A DNA stretch of 64,000 bases from positions 1 through 64,000 of the forward strand of contig JACMQL010000047.1 of the NCBI GenBank assembly GCA_014377015.1. The letters run 5' to 3'. This document shows, piece by piece, positions 1 through 7,994 of this stretch (positions within the stretch are counted from its first letter, which is position 1; the number at the start of each line of letters is the position of its first letter). The notes beneath the pieces are model-generated. The model was not told the origin of the DNA, did no database searches, and saw only the letters and a list, made by a program, of their open reading frames with translations. This stretch comes from Actinomycetota bacterium. GTDB lineage: Bacteria > Actinomycetota > Actinomycetes > Nanopelagicales > Nanopelagicaceae. The translations under genes were made by a program, and so were the position numbers.

Positions 1-866
1 ATTATCGCTCGACCGTGGAATTTGTATCGTGGCATCCACGAACTCGTCAGGATTGTAAAGAGCGCTCCAATCGTCACCGCTGCATAGAGAAGTCCAAGTG
101 CCCAAGGTGCGTTCAGGTAGTCCACCCAAAATGGAATCAGCGCGGTGGGCATCGCGAAGAACATCGCAGCCAGATCGATTAGATATGTGCCGAGTAAATC
201 TTGTCGGCTTTTCGCATACCTGATACCTTCCAAAAACGCTGCTAGAGATGGCTTTTCAGAATGTTCAGAGGGCGGGACAGATCCGACTCGCGCGAGCAGA
301 ATGAGAGAAATAACGAAAGAGAACATATCCACCGCGAATCCAGTTGTTACGGAAAATGCTGCAATGATCACTCCGCCGATCGCGGGACCGATGATGACGC
401 CGAACTGTGCCCGCAGACCCATTAAGGCACTTGCCGCCGGTAGTTCTGCATGACCTACGAGACGAGGCAGGATTGCATCCATGCTTGGTCGTTGCAGGCC
501 ATCGACAGCCGCGAAGAGGGCGGTCACGATGTAGATCAAGAGCAGGTTGGGTTTGCTCTGAATCGAATTCAGAGCCAGCACCGCGACTAGTACGAGGGAA
601 GTTGCCTCCATTGCCCAGATCATCTTCTTGCGATCGATGGCATCTGCAAGCACACCACCATAGAGGCCGAAAACTATGAGCGGGACTAGTTCGACCGCAC
701 CGCTAAGACCGACCGCGAGATAGGAATTTGTGAGTTCCTTGATTTGAAACGGGATCGCGACGTAAGTAATCATCGATCCTAGATATGAGACCAAACCGGA
801 TAGCCAGAGATTGCGAAAATTGCGGTTCGTCCGCAGAAGCGAGAAGTCGATGCTGAATTTTCCCAA
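1..866 (-). CDS. MFS transporter, partial (C-terminus beyond window)
   Basis: This reading frame is absent from the ORF track because it runs off the left edge. It encodes about 288 residues of a major facilitator superfamily exporter. Near the N-terminus it reads FSLLRTNRNFRNLWLSGLVS, followed by hydrophobic helices. The loop GGVLADAIDRKKMIW matches the MFS loop 2-3 signature, and QRPSMDAILPRLV and GPAIGGVII are typical of EntS-like multidrug or siderophore exporters. A stop lies seven codons above the TTG at 866, so that TTG is the likely start; no clear ribosome site is seen. It lies downstream of panB on the same strand. The substrate cannot be told. Confidence 0.85.
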   Translation of the reverse strand, partial: MGKFSIDFSLLRTNRNFRNLWLSGLVSYLGSMITYVAIPFQIKELTNSYLAVGLSGAVELVPLIVFGLYGGVLADAIDRKKMIWAMEATSLVLVAVLALNSIQSKPNLLLIYIVTALFAAVDGLQRPSMDAILPRLVGHAELPAASALMGLRAQFGVIIGPAIGGVIIAAFSVTTGFAVDMFSFVISLILLARVGSVPPSEHSEKPSLAAFLEGIRYAKSRQDLLGTYLIDLAAMFFAMPTALIPFWVDYLNAPWALGLLYAAVTIGALFTILTSSWMPRYKFHGRAI

Positions 867-922
867 ACTAGGCGCCCAACCCAGTCACCCAGACATAGAT
901 CTGACGCGAGTTAAGTTCATTA

Positions 923-1726
923 TCAGGAGTAAGTCTGCTCCGACCCCGGAAATTTTCCATAGGCGACATCCTCTGCCCATTCTTGGGCAGCGGCAAGCAT
1001 TTCCCCCCGCAAATTTCTGTAGGCCTTCGCTAAGCGAGGTGGATTTTTCGTGATGCCCATTAAGTCGGTCCACACGAGCACTTGCGCATCGCAATTCGGA
1101 CCAGCACCGATTCCAATGGTCGGAATTGTGATGGCTTGCGTGATTTTTTCGGCAAGGTCAGCAGGAATAAGTTCAAGCACGATGGCAAAAGCTCCGGCAT
1201 CTTGTAAGGCGATCGCAGCCTCGCGAATCAGGTCTCCATCTTGTCTTCCCTGCACTTTGTATCCACCGAGTTGGTGCAGTGACTGCGGAGTAAATCCAAG
1301 GTGACCCATGACGGGAATACCAGATTTAGTGAGCAGGCGGACTTGCTCGAGTTGAGCACCTTCCAGTTTTACGGCGTGTGCTCCTGCCTCTTTCATGAAT
1401 CGAAGCGAAGTTGCGAGGGCTTGCTGCGCGCCAGCTTCATAGGATCCGAAAGGCAAGTCTGAAACCACAAGTGCACGCCTTGTGGCCGATACGACAGCCC
1501 TGGTCAGTGGAAGGAGTTCGTCCACGGTGACAGGGATGGTGTTCTCCATGCCGAGGAAATTATTGCCAGCGCTGTCACCGACGAGCAGAACAGGTATGCC
1601 GGCATCGTCAAAAATGCCCGCTGTCATCTGCTCGTAGGACGTTAGCATCGACCATTTTTCTTGGCGCGCTTTTTTCTGGGCTAGATCGGCAATAGTGATG
1701 CGACGAGTAGGGGCAAGATTGCTCAT
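923..1726 (-). CDS. panB: 3-methyl-2-oxobutanoate hydroxymethyltransferase PanB
   Basis: PanB transfers a hydroxymethyl group from 5,10-methylene-tetrahydrofolate to 2-oxoisovalerate, giving ketopantoate for pantothenate and CoA. The 267 residues match the family length. The metal-binding GDSAGNN motif and IPVTVDE follow the first barrel strands, and VMGHLGFTPQS and IVLELIPADLA are characteristic. GGAGG sits six bases before the ATG. The gene is divergent from nadE, as in many actinobacteria, and the MFS gene follows on the same strand. Confidence 0.96.
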   Translation of the reverse strand: MSNLAPTRRITIADLAQKKARQEKWSMLTSYEQMTAGIFDDAGIPVLLVGDSAGNNFLGMENTIPVTVDELLPLTRAVVSATRRALVVSDLPFGSYEAGAQQALATSLRFMKEAGAHAVKLEGAQLEQVRLLTKSGIPVMGHLGFTPQSLHQLGGYKVQGRQDGDLIREAAIALQDAGAFAIVLELIPADLAEKITQAITIPTIGIGAGPNCDAQVLVWTDLMGITKNPPRLAKAYRNLRGEMLAAAQEWAEDVAYGKFPGSEQTYS

Positions 1727-1783
1727 ATAAATCCTCCAAACCTCAAGGCCTGAGTTTCAGGTCCCTGGGATAACTTCGGCTCA

Positions 1784-1811
1784 ATCCTAACTAATCAAAG
1801 CGGCAAGACAA
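1784..1811 (-). promoter_or_regulatory. Probable panB promoter
   Basis: Read on the minus strand, TTGTCT (1806-1811) and TAGGAT (1784-1789) are separated by 16 bases, a good sigma70-like arrangement facing panB. The transcript would have a leader of about 50 bases carrying the GGAGG site. The leader also contains CCTGA-gtt-TCAGG, which could fold into a small hairpin. Confidence 0.5.
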
Positions 1812-1843
1812 AAGTAGCGAAAGTGGATTTCGTACTTGGCGAG

Positions 1844-1855
1844 TAGGCTCTTTGC
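1844..1855 (+). promoter_or_regulatory. -10 box for leaderless nadE
   Basis: TAGGCT is followed by six bases and the GTG of nadE. No Shine-Dalgarno sequence precedes the GTG. The spacing puts the transcription start on or next to the start codon, as in leaderless actinobacterial mRNAs. The same TAGGCT-N6-start arrangement occurs at two other genes in this window. Confidence 0.5.
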
Positions 1856-3562
1856 GTGAACAACCACGCGGGTCCTTCTGGTCAGTTGCGCATTGCGATG
1901 GCGCAGCTAAATCCGTGCGTCGGTGATCTTTCCCGAAATGCCCTTCTGATTAAGGAGTGGGCGACCAAGGCACACGAACTCGGAGCGCATGTCGTTGTAT
2001 TCCCCGAAATGGTTGTCACTGGCTATCCAGTCGAGGACCTCGCTTTGCGAGCTAGTTTTCGTAAAGCCAGTCGAGATTCTCTATCTGAAATTGTGCAGTG
2101 GGCGGGGCGGGCCGGATTGGGAAAGATGGTTCTTGTTGTGGGTTATCTGGATGAATCCGAAGGCGGTCCGCAAAACGCTCTTGCGGTAATTCAGGGCGGT
2201 GAGATGCGGGCGAAATATGTGAAAGTCCACTTACCAAATTACGGAGTTTTCGACGAGTTTCGTAACTTCGTCCCCGGTGGCAAGTCGCTCATTTTTAGAT
2301 TGCATGGAATTGATATTGCCGTTGCAATTTGCGAAGACATCTGGCAGGACGATGGGATAGTCGCAGAATTAATTTCCCGAAAGCCGGGCATCTTGCTGGT
2401 TCCCAATGGCAGCCCCTTTGAACGAAATAAGGATGATGTACGACTTGCTTTGGTAGAGCGTCGCGCGCGCGAACTCGGCGCCCCGGTGGTGTACGTGAAT
2501 ATGACTGGTGGTCAAGATGATTTGGTATTCGACGGCGACTCGATTGTGGTTGACCAGTTGGGTCAAACTCTTTATCGTGCGCCTCGCTTTGATGATCACC
2601 TGGCGTTGGTGGATCTGCAATTACGTTGCCAGAGCTCCATTCCCGATGTGATTCTGGATGAAACTCCATGTCCTGCCTATGCACCTCTAGCGCCCCACCG
2701 CGAAACGCGCCTCGATGACCTGGCCGAGGTTTGGCAAGCCCTCGTCGTCGGACTTCGAGATTATGCGCACAAGAACTCATTCTCCACTGCTGCGATTGCC
2801 CTGTCAGGAGGAATCGACTCCGCGCTTGTCGCCACACTTGCAGTAGACGCGCTGGGGGCATCCAATGTTTATTGCTACGGACTTCCGAGCAAATATTCCT
2901 CAACCCACTCGCTCAAAGATGCACAAGCACTTGCTGACAACACCGGCCTTAATTTCTCTGTAATTAGCATCGCGCCGATGGTGGAGTCCTTTGTAGATGA
3001 GTTGCGTCTTTCTGGAATTGCTGAAGAAAATGTTCAAGCCAGAGTTCGCGGCACCACCATGATGGGAATCTCAAATCAGTTTGGGCATTTAGTTCTCGCA
3101 ACCGGCAACAAGAGTGAGTTGGCCGTCGGCTATTCCACTCTGTATGGCGATGCAGTTGGTGGGTACGCCCCAATTAAGGATCTATACAAAGTTGACGTGT
3201 GGGCTCTGGCTCGGTGGCGCAATTCCATTGCCGAGTTGTCCCGGCAAATATCTCCCATCCCGATCAATTCCATCGAGAAGGAGCCAAGTGCTGAACTGCG
3301 TCCTGGTCAAAAAGATTCTGATTCTTTGCCTGAGTATTCGATTCTTGATGAGATCTTGGTGCGGTACATCGAAGGGGACGAGGGCGCGGCTTCCTTGATT
3401 GCCTCAGGCTTGGACGCAGCACTTGTTCGCCGTGTTATTTCTATGGTGGATCGGGCTGAATACAAGAGACGTCAATATCCGCCCGGGACCAAGGTCTCAA
3501 GGCGCGCATTTGGCAAAGATCGACGCCTGCCGATGACATCCCACTGGATCGAACGTATCTAG
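1856..3562 (+). CDS. nadE: Glutamine-dependent NAD+ synthetase
   Basis: The enzyme amidates nicotinic acid adenine dinucleotide to NAD+ using ammonia from glutamine and ATP. The 568 residues fuse two domains. The N-terminal nitrilase-type glutaminase shows the Glu-Lys-Cys triad in VVFPEMVV (about residue 51), YVKVHLPN and VAICEDIW. The C-terminal synthetase carries the PP-loop SGGIDSALVATLA near residue 317 and GNKSELAVGYSTLYGD. The GTG start is supported by the TAGGCT-N6 box and by the immediate match to the family N-terminus. It is divergent from panB. Confidence 0.96.
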   Translation: MNNHAGPSGQLRIAMAQLNPCVGDLSRNALLIKEWATKAHELGAHVVVFPEMVVTGYPVEDLALRASFRKASRDSLSEIVQWAGRAGLGKMVLVVGYLDESEGGPQNALAVIQGGEMRAKYVKVHLPNYGVFDEFRNFVPGGKSLIFRLHGIDIAVAICEDIWQDDGIVAELISRKPGILLVPNGSPFERNKDDVRLALVERRARELGAPVVYVNMTGGQDDLVFDGDSIVVDQLGQTLYRAPRFDDHLALVDLQLRCQSSIPDVILDETPCPAYAPLAPHRETRLDDLAEVWQALVVGLRDYAHKNSFSTAAIALSGGIDSALVATLAVDALGASNVYCYGLPSKYSSTHSLKDAQALADNTGLNFSVISIAPMVESFVDELRLSGIAEENVQARVRGTTMMGISNQFGHLVLATGNKSELAVGYSTLYGDAVGGYAPIKDLYKVDVWALARWRNSIAELSRQISPIPINSIEKEPSAELRPGQKDSDSLPEYSILDEILVRYIEGDEGAASLIASGLDAALVRRVISMVDRAEYKRRQYPPGTKVSRRAFGKDRRLPMTSHWIERI

Positions 3563-3610
3563 TTTGGGATAATTGCGAGTAGTTCGCAGGTAGCCAAAAA
3601 TCGCGGAGGG

Positions 3611-3622
3611 TAATATGTCCGT
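3611..3622 (+). promoter_or_regulatory. -10 box for the leaderless cysteine leader peptide
   Basis: TAATAT, close to the TATAAT consensus, lies six bases before a GTG that opens a short cysteine-containing frame upstream of cysK. The spacing equals that at nadE, recO and other leaderless genes here. No convincing -35 element is visible. Confidence 0.5.
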
Positions 3623-3700
3623 GTGCTGGAGATCAAATATTGGTTGTTCACTCGACGTCGCGTGATTGATTTTGGCCGCGCTTGCACGAGCGCCTGCTGA
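3623..3700 (+). CDS. Short cysteine-containing leader peptide upstream of cysK
   Basis: This 25-codon frame is too short for the ORF track. It contains RRRVIDFGRACTSAC just before its stop, with cysteines as the last residue and four residues earlier. It resembles the short actinobacterial leader peptides with an RRHxDLCR-like core found ahead of sulfur-assimilation genes, which sense cysteine through ribosome stalling. The GTG start lies six bases after TAATAT, so translation would be leaderless. The 136 bases between its stop and cysK hold no other gene I can recognise. I could not draw a convincing terminator there, so the control mechanism is unresolved. Confidence 0.6.
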   Translation: MLEIKYWLFTRRRVIDFGRACTSAC

Positions 3701-3836
3701 CTTTCACACCGCATTTTCGAGCGTGGAACCCGGCGATTTATTACGTGCGAGAGTGCAACATATTTCGACACTCAACTAAGAAGTCCTATTTGAATTACAT
3801 CAACTTCAATCGAGAGAAATGAACGGCGGAGGAATT

Positions 3837-4769
3837 ATGAAGGTTTACAACAACATCACAGAGGTAGTCGGTAATACTCCTTTGGTACGAATCAACCGAA
3901 TCACTGATGGCGCGGCAGGAAATGTTTTTGCAAAGTTGGAGTTTTATAACCCAACCGCAAGCGTAAAGGACCGCATTGGCATTGCGATGGTCGATGCAGC
4001 CGAACTTTCTGGTGAACTAAAGCCGGGCGGCACAATCGTCGAGGCTACGTCGGGAAATACCGGTATTGCATTGGCCATGGTTGGAGCGGCGCGTGGCTAC
4101 AAAGTAATTTTGACAATGCCAGATTCAATGTCAAAGGAACGACGCACACTCTTGCGCGCATTCGGTGCCGAACTTGTGCTGACTCCGGCAGCGGAAGGCA
4201 TGCGCGGAGCTATTGCGAGGGCTGAAGAGTTGGGCGCCACGGATGGCGCAGTACTCGTTCGTCAATTTGAGAACGATGCGAACCCGGAGATTCACCGCAA
4301 GACGACGGCCGAAGAAATCTGGCGGGACACAGACGGCAACGTTGACGCGATTGTTGCGGGCGTCGGAACCGGCGGAACGATCACTGGAATTGGACAAGTC
4401 CTCAAAGCGCGTAATCCGAATCTAAAGGTATTCGCGGTAGAGCCGGCGGCATCTCCACTTCTGAACGGTGGAGCGCCCAGCGGTCACCCGATTCAGGGCA
4501 TTGGCGCTAACTTCATTCCTAATATTTTAGATCGCGACATCTACGACGAAGTCTTCGATGCGAGCGCTGAGGATGCAATTGCTTACGCGCGTCGAGCCGG
4601 CACCGAAGAAGGCATTCTGGCGGGCATCTCCTCCGGAGCTGCGTTGTGGGCAGCATCTCAAATCGCGAAGCGACCTGAATTCGCGGGGAAGAATATCGTC
4701 GTGATAATTCCTTCCTTTGGCGAGCGCTACTTGTCAACGGTTTTGTATAAGGACCTTGCGGAGCTATAA
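3837..4769 (+). CDS. cysK: Cysteine synthase A (O-acetylserine sulfhydrylase)
   Basis: CysK makes L-cysteine from O-acetylserine and sulfide with PLP. The 310 residues match the family. PLP-binding Lys is at about residue 44 in ASVKDRIG, the substrate loop is TSGNTGIAL and the phosphate loop is GTGGTITG. I start at ATG 3837 rather than the track's 3819 because CGGAGGAATT sits just before it and the homologous N-terminus begins there. The stop codon abuts the cysE start, so the two are cotranscribed. Cysteine-responsive control is likely from the leader peptide upstream. Confidence 0.96.
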   Translation: MKVYNNITEVVGNTPLVRINRITDGAAGNVFAKLEFYNPTASVKDRIGIAMVDAAELSGELKPGGTIVEATSGNTGIALAMVGAARGYKVILTMPDSMSKERRTLLRAFGAELVLTPAAEGMRGAIARAEELGATDGAVLVRQFENDANPEIHRKTTAEEIWRDTDGNVDAIVAGVGTGGTITGIGQVLKARNPNLKVFAVEPAASPLLNGGAPSGHPIQGIGANFIPNILDRDIYDEVFDASAEDAIAYARRAGTEEGILAGISSGAALWAASQIAKRPEFAGKNIVVIIPSFGERYLSTVLYKDLAEL

Positions 4770-5276
4770 ATGAGCCTGCATATTCGCGAAGACATCAGCA
4801 ACGCGTTGGCGCGCGATCCTGCTGCAAGGAGCCGACTCGAAATATTTCTTGCCTACCCCGGCTTGCACGCAATTTGGGGACACCGAATGGCGCATTGGCT
4901 CTGGACGCATAATTTCAAACTCGTTGCTCGTGTCTGGTCCAATTGGACCCGCACGGCGACGGGCATTGAAATTCACCCCGGGGCCGTTATCGGTCGCCGC
5001 TTTTTCATTGACCACGGTATGGGCGTAGTGATCGGTGAGACTTCAGTCATCGGCGATGACGTGATGATGTATCACGATGTGACGTTGGGTGCGCGTTCGT
5101 ACAAGAAGGGCAAGCGACACCCCACGATCGGCAACAACGTCATCATCGGGGCAGGTGCCCGCGTCATTGGGGACGTTACTATCGGCGCCGGCGCAGTCTT
5201 AGGCGCAAATACCCTGGTCACCAAAGACGTAGCCGAACGGGCGCAACTCGACTCATCTGAGTTTTTTGTAATCTAG
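4770..5276 (+). CDS. cysE: Serine O-acetyltransferase
   Basis: CysE acetylates serine with acetyl-CoA to O-acetylserine, the substrate of CysK encoded immediately upstream with no gap. The 168 residues correspond to the short actinobacterial form, lacking the longer helical N-terminus of E. coli CysE. The left-handed beta-helix shows hexapeptide repeats such as [25 protein letters not shown] and [19 protein letters not shown]. CysE and CysK normally form the cysteine synthase complex through the CysE C-terminus, which here ends in Ile, the residue type that inserts into the CysK active site. Confidence 0.95.
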   Translation: MSLHIREDISNALARDPAARSRLEIFLAYPGLHAIWGHRMAHWLWTHNFKLVARVWSNWTRTATGIEIHPGAVIGRRFFIDHGMGVVIGETSVIGDDVMMYHDVTLGARSYKKGKRHPTIGNNVIIGAGARVIGDVTIGAGAVLGANTLVTKDVAERAQLDSSEFFVI

Positions 5277-5316
5277 GAAATGTCCTTTTCGGGCTCTGGT
5301 TGGCCATTGCGTCATG

Positions 5317-5354
5317 CTGACTATTCGTTAACACTGTTGTAACGCAGTTTTGAC
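5317..5354 (+). promoter_or_regulatory. Four phased AC-ended half-sites resembling a GlnR binding array
   Basis: Four pentamers, CTGAC (5317), TTAAC (5328), GTAAC (5339) and TTGAC (5350), follow each other at exact 11-base intervals with six-base spacers. Actinobacterial GlnR sites are built from AC-ended pentamers (gTnAC/GaAAC) with six-base spacers. The array ends 11 bases before the glutamine synthetase ATG and overlaps the probable promoter (CACGAT, six bases before ATG). Its place before a nitrogen-assimilation gene supports the reading. No glnR gene lies in the window. Confidence 0.5.
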
Positions 5355-5365
5355 ACGATTGCGCC

Positions 5366-6715
5366 ATGACCCCAATGGATCCGATCGACGAAACTAACGG
5401 TGTTGGTGAGTTACAAGCCGCCTCAAACAAGCAGGAAGAATTTGTTCTTCGCACTATTGAAGAGCGCAATATTCGTTTCGTCCGTTTGTGGTTCACCGAC
5501 GTTCTGGGCTTTCTCAAATCTGTCGCAATAGCCCCTGCTGAATTAGAGAATGCTTTCGAAGAAGGAATTGGCTTTGATGGCTCAGCTATTGAAGGATTTG
5601 CGCGTGAGAGCGAGTCGGACATGCTCGCAAAACCAGATCCGAGTACCTTTTCCATTCTGCCATGGCGCACTGAAGCACCTGGTGCTGCCCGCATGTTCTG
5701 CGACATCGTGATGCCAGATGGCAAACCGTCACCTGCAGATCCGCGTCATGTACTGCGTCGCACTCTCAATAAAGCAGCTGAGATGGGGTACACCTGTTAC
5801 ACGCATCCCGAGATCGAATTCTATTTATTCAAGGACCGTCCAGAACACGGGAAGAGCCCGGTGCCAGTCGATTCGAGCGGCTACTTTGATCAGACACCCG
5901 CCGTCGTTGGCCATGATTTTCGGCGCCAGGCAATCACGATTTTGGAAGCAATGGGAATCAGCGTTGAATTTAGCCACCACGAAGGCGGTCCAGGTCAACA
6001 GGAAATTGATCTGCGATACGCCGATGCTTTAAGTACCGCAGATAACATCATGACTTTCCGTCATGTGGTTAAGGAAGTTGCACTAGACCAAGGTTTTCAT
6101 GCTTCCTTCATGCCCAAGCCTTTCACGCAGCATCCTGGTTCAGGCATGCACACGCACGTCTCTTTGTTCGAAGGAGAGAACAACGCCTTCTACGACGCAA
6201 GTGATGAGTACAACTTATCCAGAGTTGGTCGATCCTTTATTGCAGGTCTCTTGCGTCACGCTTCGGAAATCTCAGCTGTGACCAATCAATGGGTAAATTC
6301 ATACAAAAGATTGCACGGTGGCGGCGAGGCGCCGGCGGTCGCGAACTGGGGACATAGCAACCGAGGCGCCCTTGTACGTGTGCCCATGTATAAACCGAAG
6401 AAAGAGAATTCCACGCGCATCGAATTCCGATCTCCAGATTCTGCATGCAACCCATACCTGGCCTACGCCGTGATGCTGTCGGCGGGGTTGAAGGGCGTAG
6501 CCGAAAATTACGAGTTGCCTGATTCAACGCATGCGGTTGCTCTTCCGAGTAATTTACATGAAGCCATTATTGCCATGGAAGGAAGTGAATTAGTTCGTGA
6601 GACTCTGGGCGAGCACGTCTTTGAATACGTACTGAGAAATAAGCGCGCCGAATGGAATGATTATCGACGCCAAGTTTCCGCATACGAACTCGACAGGTAT
6701 CTTCCGATTCTTTGA
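5366..6715 (+). CDS. glnA2: Type I glutamine synthetase, GlnA2-like
   Basis: Class I glutamine synthetases ligate ammonia to glutamate with ATP. The 449 residues carry the GFDGSAIEGF latch region, metal and ammonia-site motifs HPEIEFYLF, FSHHEGGPGQQEIDLRY and PGSGMHTHVSL, and NRGALVRVP. The C-terminal half, including LGEHVFEYVLRNKRAEW, resembles actinobacterial GlnA2 rather than the adenylylated GlnA1. The region aligned with the GlnA1 adenylylation loop is shortened to ENYELPDS. Position near panB-nadE also matches GlnA2. Some GlnA2-like enzymes glutamylate polyamines, so the exact acceptor is uncertain. A GlnR-like array lies upstream. Confidence 0.88.
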   Translation: MTPMDPIDETNGVGELQAASNKQEEFVLRTIEERNIRFVRLWFTDVLGFLKSVAIAPAELENAFEEGIGFDGSAIEGFARESESDMLAKPDPSTFSILPWRTEAPGAARMFCDIVMPDGKPSPADPRHVLRRTLNKAAEMGYTCYTHPEIEFYLFKDRPEHGKSPVPVDSSGYFDQTPAVVGHDFRRQAITILEAMGISVEFSHHEGGPGQQEIDLRYADALSTADNIMTFRHVVKEVALDQGFHASFMPKPFTQHPGSGMHTHVSLFEGENNAFYDASDEYNLSRVGRSFIAGLLRHASEISAVTNQWVNSYKRLHGGGEAPAVANWGHSNRGALVRVPMYKPKKENSTRIEFRSPDSACNPYLAYAVMLSAGLKGVAENYELPDSTHAVALPSNLHEAIIAMEGSELVRETLGEHVFEYVLRNKRAEWNDYRRQVSAYELDRYLPIL

Positions 6716-6735
6716 TTGTGAGTGATACTTAGCGG

Positions 6736-7941
6736 GTGAAGAGAGCGGATTGGCACTTACGAGCTAATCTCTTTGTCCTTTTGTATTTACTTGCAGCGTT
6801 GGGTTCTGGCATCCAATCCGCGTTGTCAGAAGAAAAGCATCTTTCTTGGTTGACAGTTCATCTGCTTCTTCTCGGAGCGGTTACAAATGGAATTCTCACG
6901 TGGGGCGAGCACTTCGTGGCAGCTTTGTTGTGGTCGCGATCGCAAGGTCGATTGCGCCGCCTTCCCTTGGTGCTCGCCCTGAATGCGGGAATCCTTGGTT
7001 GTCTCGTTGGAGTGGAGATCAAACTCCACGCCTTGGTCGTGGTCTCATCGCTCGTCGTGGGCGGCATTATTTTCATTTATGTTTGGGGCATTCATAGATC
7101 AATCTCTGAAACGTTGAACAAGCGCTATGTCGGATTAATTCGTTACTACCAGTACGCAGGGCTTGCAATTATTTTGGGAATTTCTCTAGGCACGGTGGGC
7201 GTTTTCATACCTCACGAGGAACTTTGGCATTCGAAATTGGCACTGGCTCATGTCCATGTGAATTTGATGGGCTGGGTTGGCCTGACAATCATCGGCACGT
7301 TGATCACTTTTTGGCCAACGATTCTGCGCACTCCGATGCATCCAAAGGCAGTCAAATTCGGTGAAAAAGGTTTGCGATTTCTTGTCTTTGGTGTTGCTCT
7401 CGTAATTGTCGCGGCAGTCTTAGATATCCGCGTTTTAGTTGCAGTAGGCGACCTCATCTACCTGGCAGGGGCAGCAGTGGCGCTAACTCCGGCTGCTTTA
7501 GTAATAAGGCAACGCGTACCTGATCGAGCAAGCTCCTGGATGGTCGCAACTGGAGTGGTCGGATTCGTTGTCCTCATTGCCCTCGACATAGTGACTGCCC
7601 TGCAGAGTAATTCTGCGGAAAGTTTCTTCGAAGCAATTGAAGACCACTCTTTGATTATTTTCGTAGTTTGGCTATTGCCTATATTTCTCGGGTCTCTCAC
7701 CTATTTACTACCTATGACGCTGGGCAGGGGACCCAAAGTCAATCGTGAACTTGAAGCGATCATTAATTACGGTTGGCGCTTGAGGGTATTTCTACTTCCA
7801 ATCTCATCTTTCTTACTGTTATTCACCGGCTTTCACGATGCTGGCTTTGCTGCGGCGGGCATAGCGCTGGGCATCTTCTTAGTCTTGGCGTTTACGACCA
7901 TGATACGTGCCAGACGATATAAGCCAGTAGCTTCGCCCTGA
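6736..7941 (+). CDS. Polytopic membrane protein with HVHxNLxGW motif
   Basis: The 401-residue protein has about ten to twelve predicted membrane helices and no soluble domain. ALAHVHVNLMGWVGL, near residue 172, resembles the histidine-bearing helix of NnrS-like and heme-copper-oxidase-like membrane proteins and the membrane domain fused to some actinobacterial multicopper oxidases. Other helix-embedded histidines (GFHDAGF, EDHSLIIF) are present. The GTG start follows GATACT by six bases, suggesting a leaderless transcript. A metal or heme role is inference only. It sits between glutamine synthetase and a cysteine-synthase-like gene. Confidence 0.65.
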   Translation: MKRADWHLRANLFVLLYLLAALGSGIQSALSEEKHLSWLTVHLLLLGAVTNGILTWGEHFVAALLWSRSQGRLRRLPLVLALNAGILGCLVGVEIKLHALVVVSSLVVGGIIFIYVWGIHRSISETLNKRYVGLIRYYQYAGLAIILGISLGTVGVFIPHEELWHSKLALAHVHVNLMGWVGLTIIGTLITFWPTILRTPMHPKAVKFGEKGLRFLVFGVALVIVAAVLDIRVLVAVGDLIYLAGAAVALTPAALVIRQRVPDRASSWMVATGVVGFVVLIALDIVTALQSNSAESFFEAIEDHSLIIFVVWLLPIFLGSLTYLLPMTLGRGPKVNRELEAIINYGWRLRVFLLPISSFLLLFTGFHDAGFAAAGIALGIFLVLAFTTMIRARRYKPVASP

Positions 7942-7994
7942 TTCAATCCGCGCGGGATACGTACCTGGCGCACGCATAGCGAGACAATATTCTT

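Noticed and set aside
2295-2903. 202-residue minus-strand ORF inside nadE
   Set aside because: It lies wholly antisense to a well-supported gene, has low-complexity Arg/His-rich sequence and no domain.
3614-3664. Alternative short frame MSVCWRSNIGCSLDVA upstream of cysK with GGAGGG before its ATG
   Set aside because: The overlapping GTG frame has the known leader-peptide core and C-terminal cysteines and fits the TAATAT-N6 leaderless spacing, so it is the better candidate. The ATG frame overlaps the -10 box itself.
5218-5724. 168-residue minus-strand ORF across the cysE end and glnA2 start
   Set aside because: It spans the GlnR-like array and two real genes on the other strand; the composition is that of a shadow frame.
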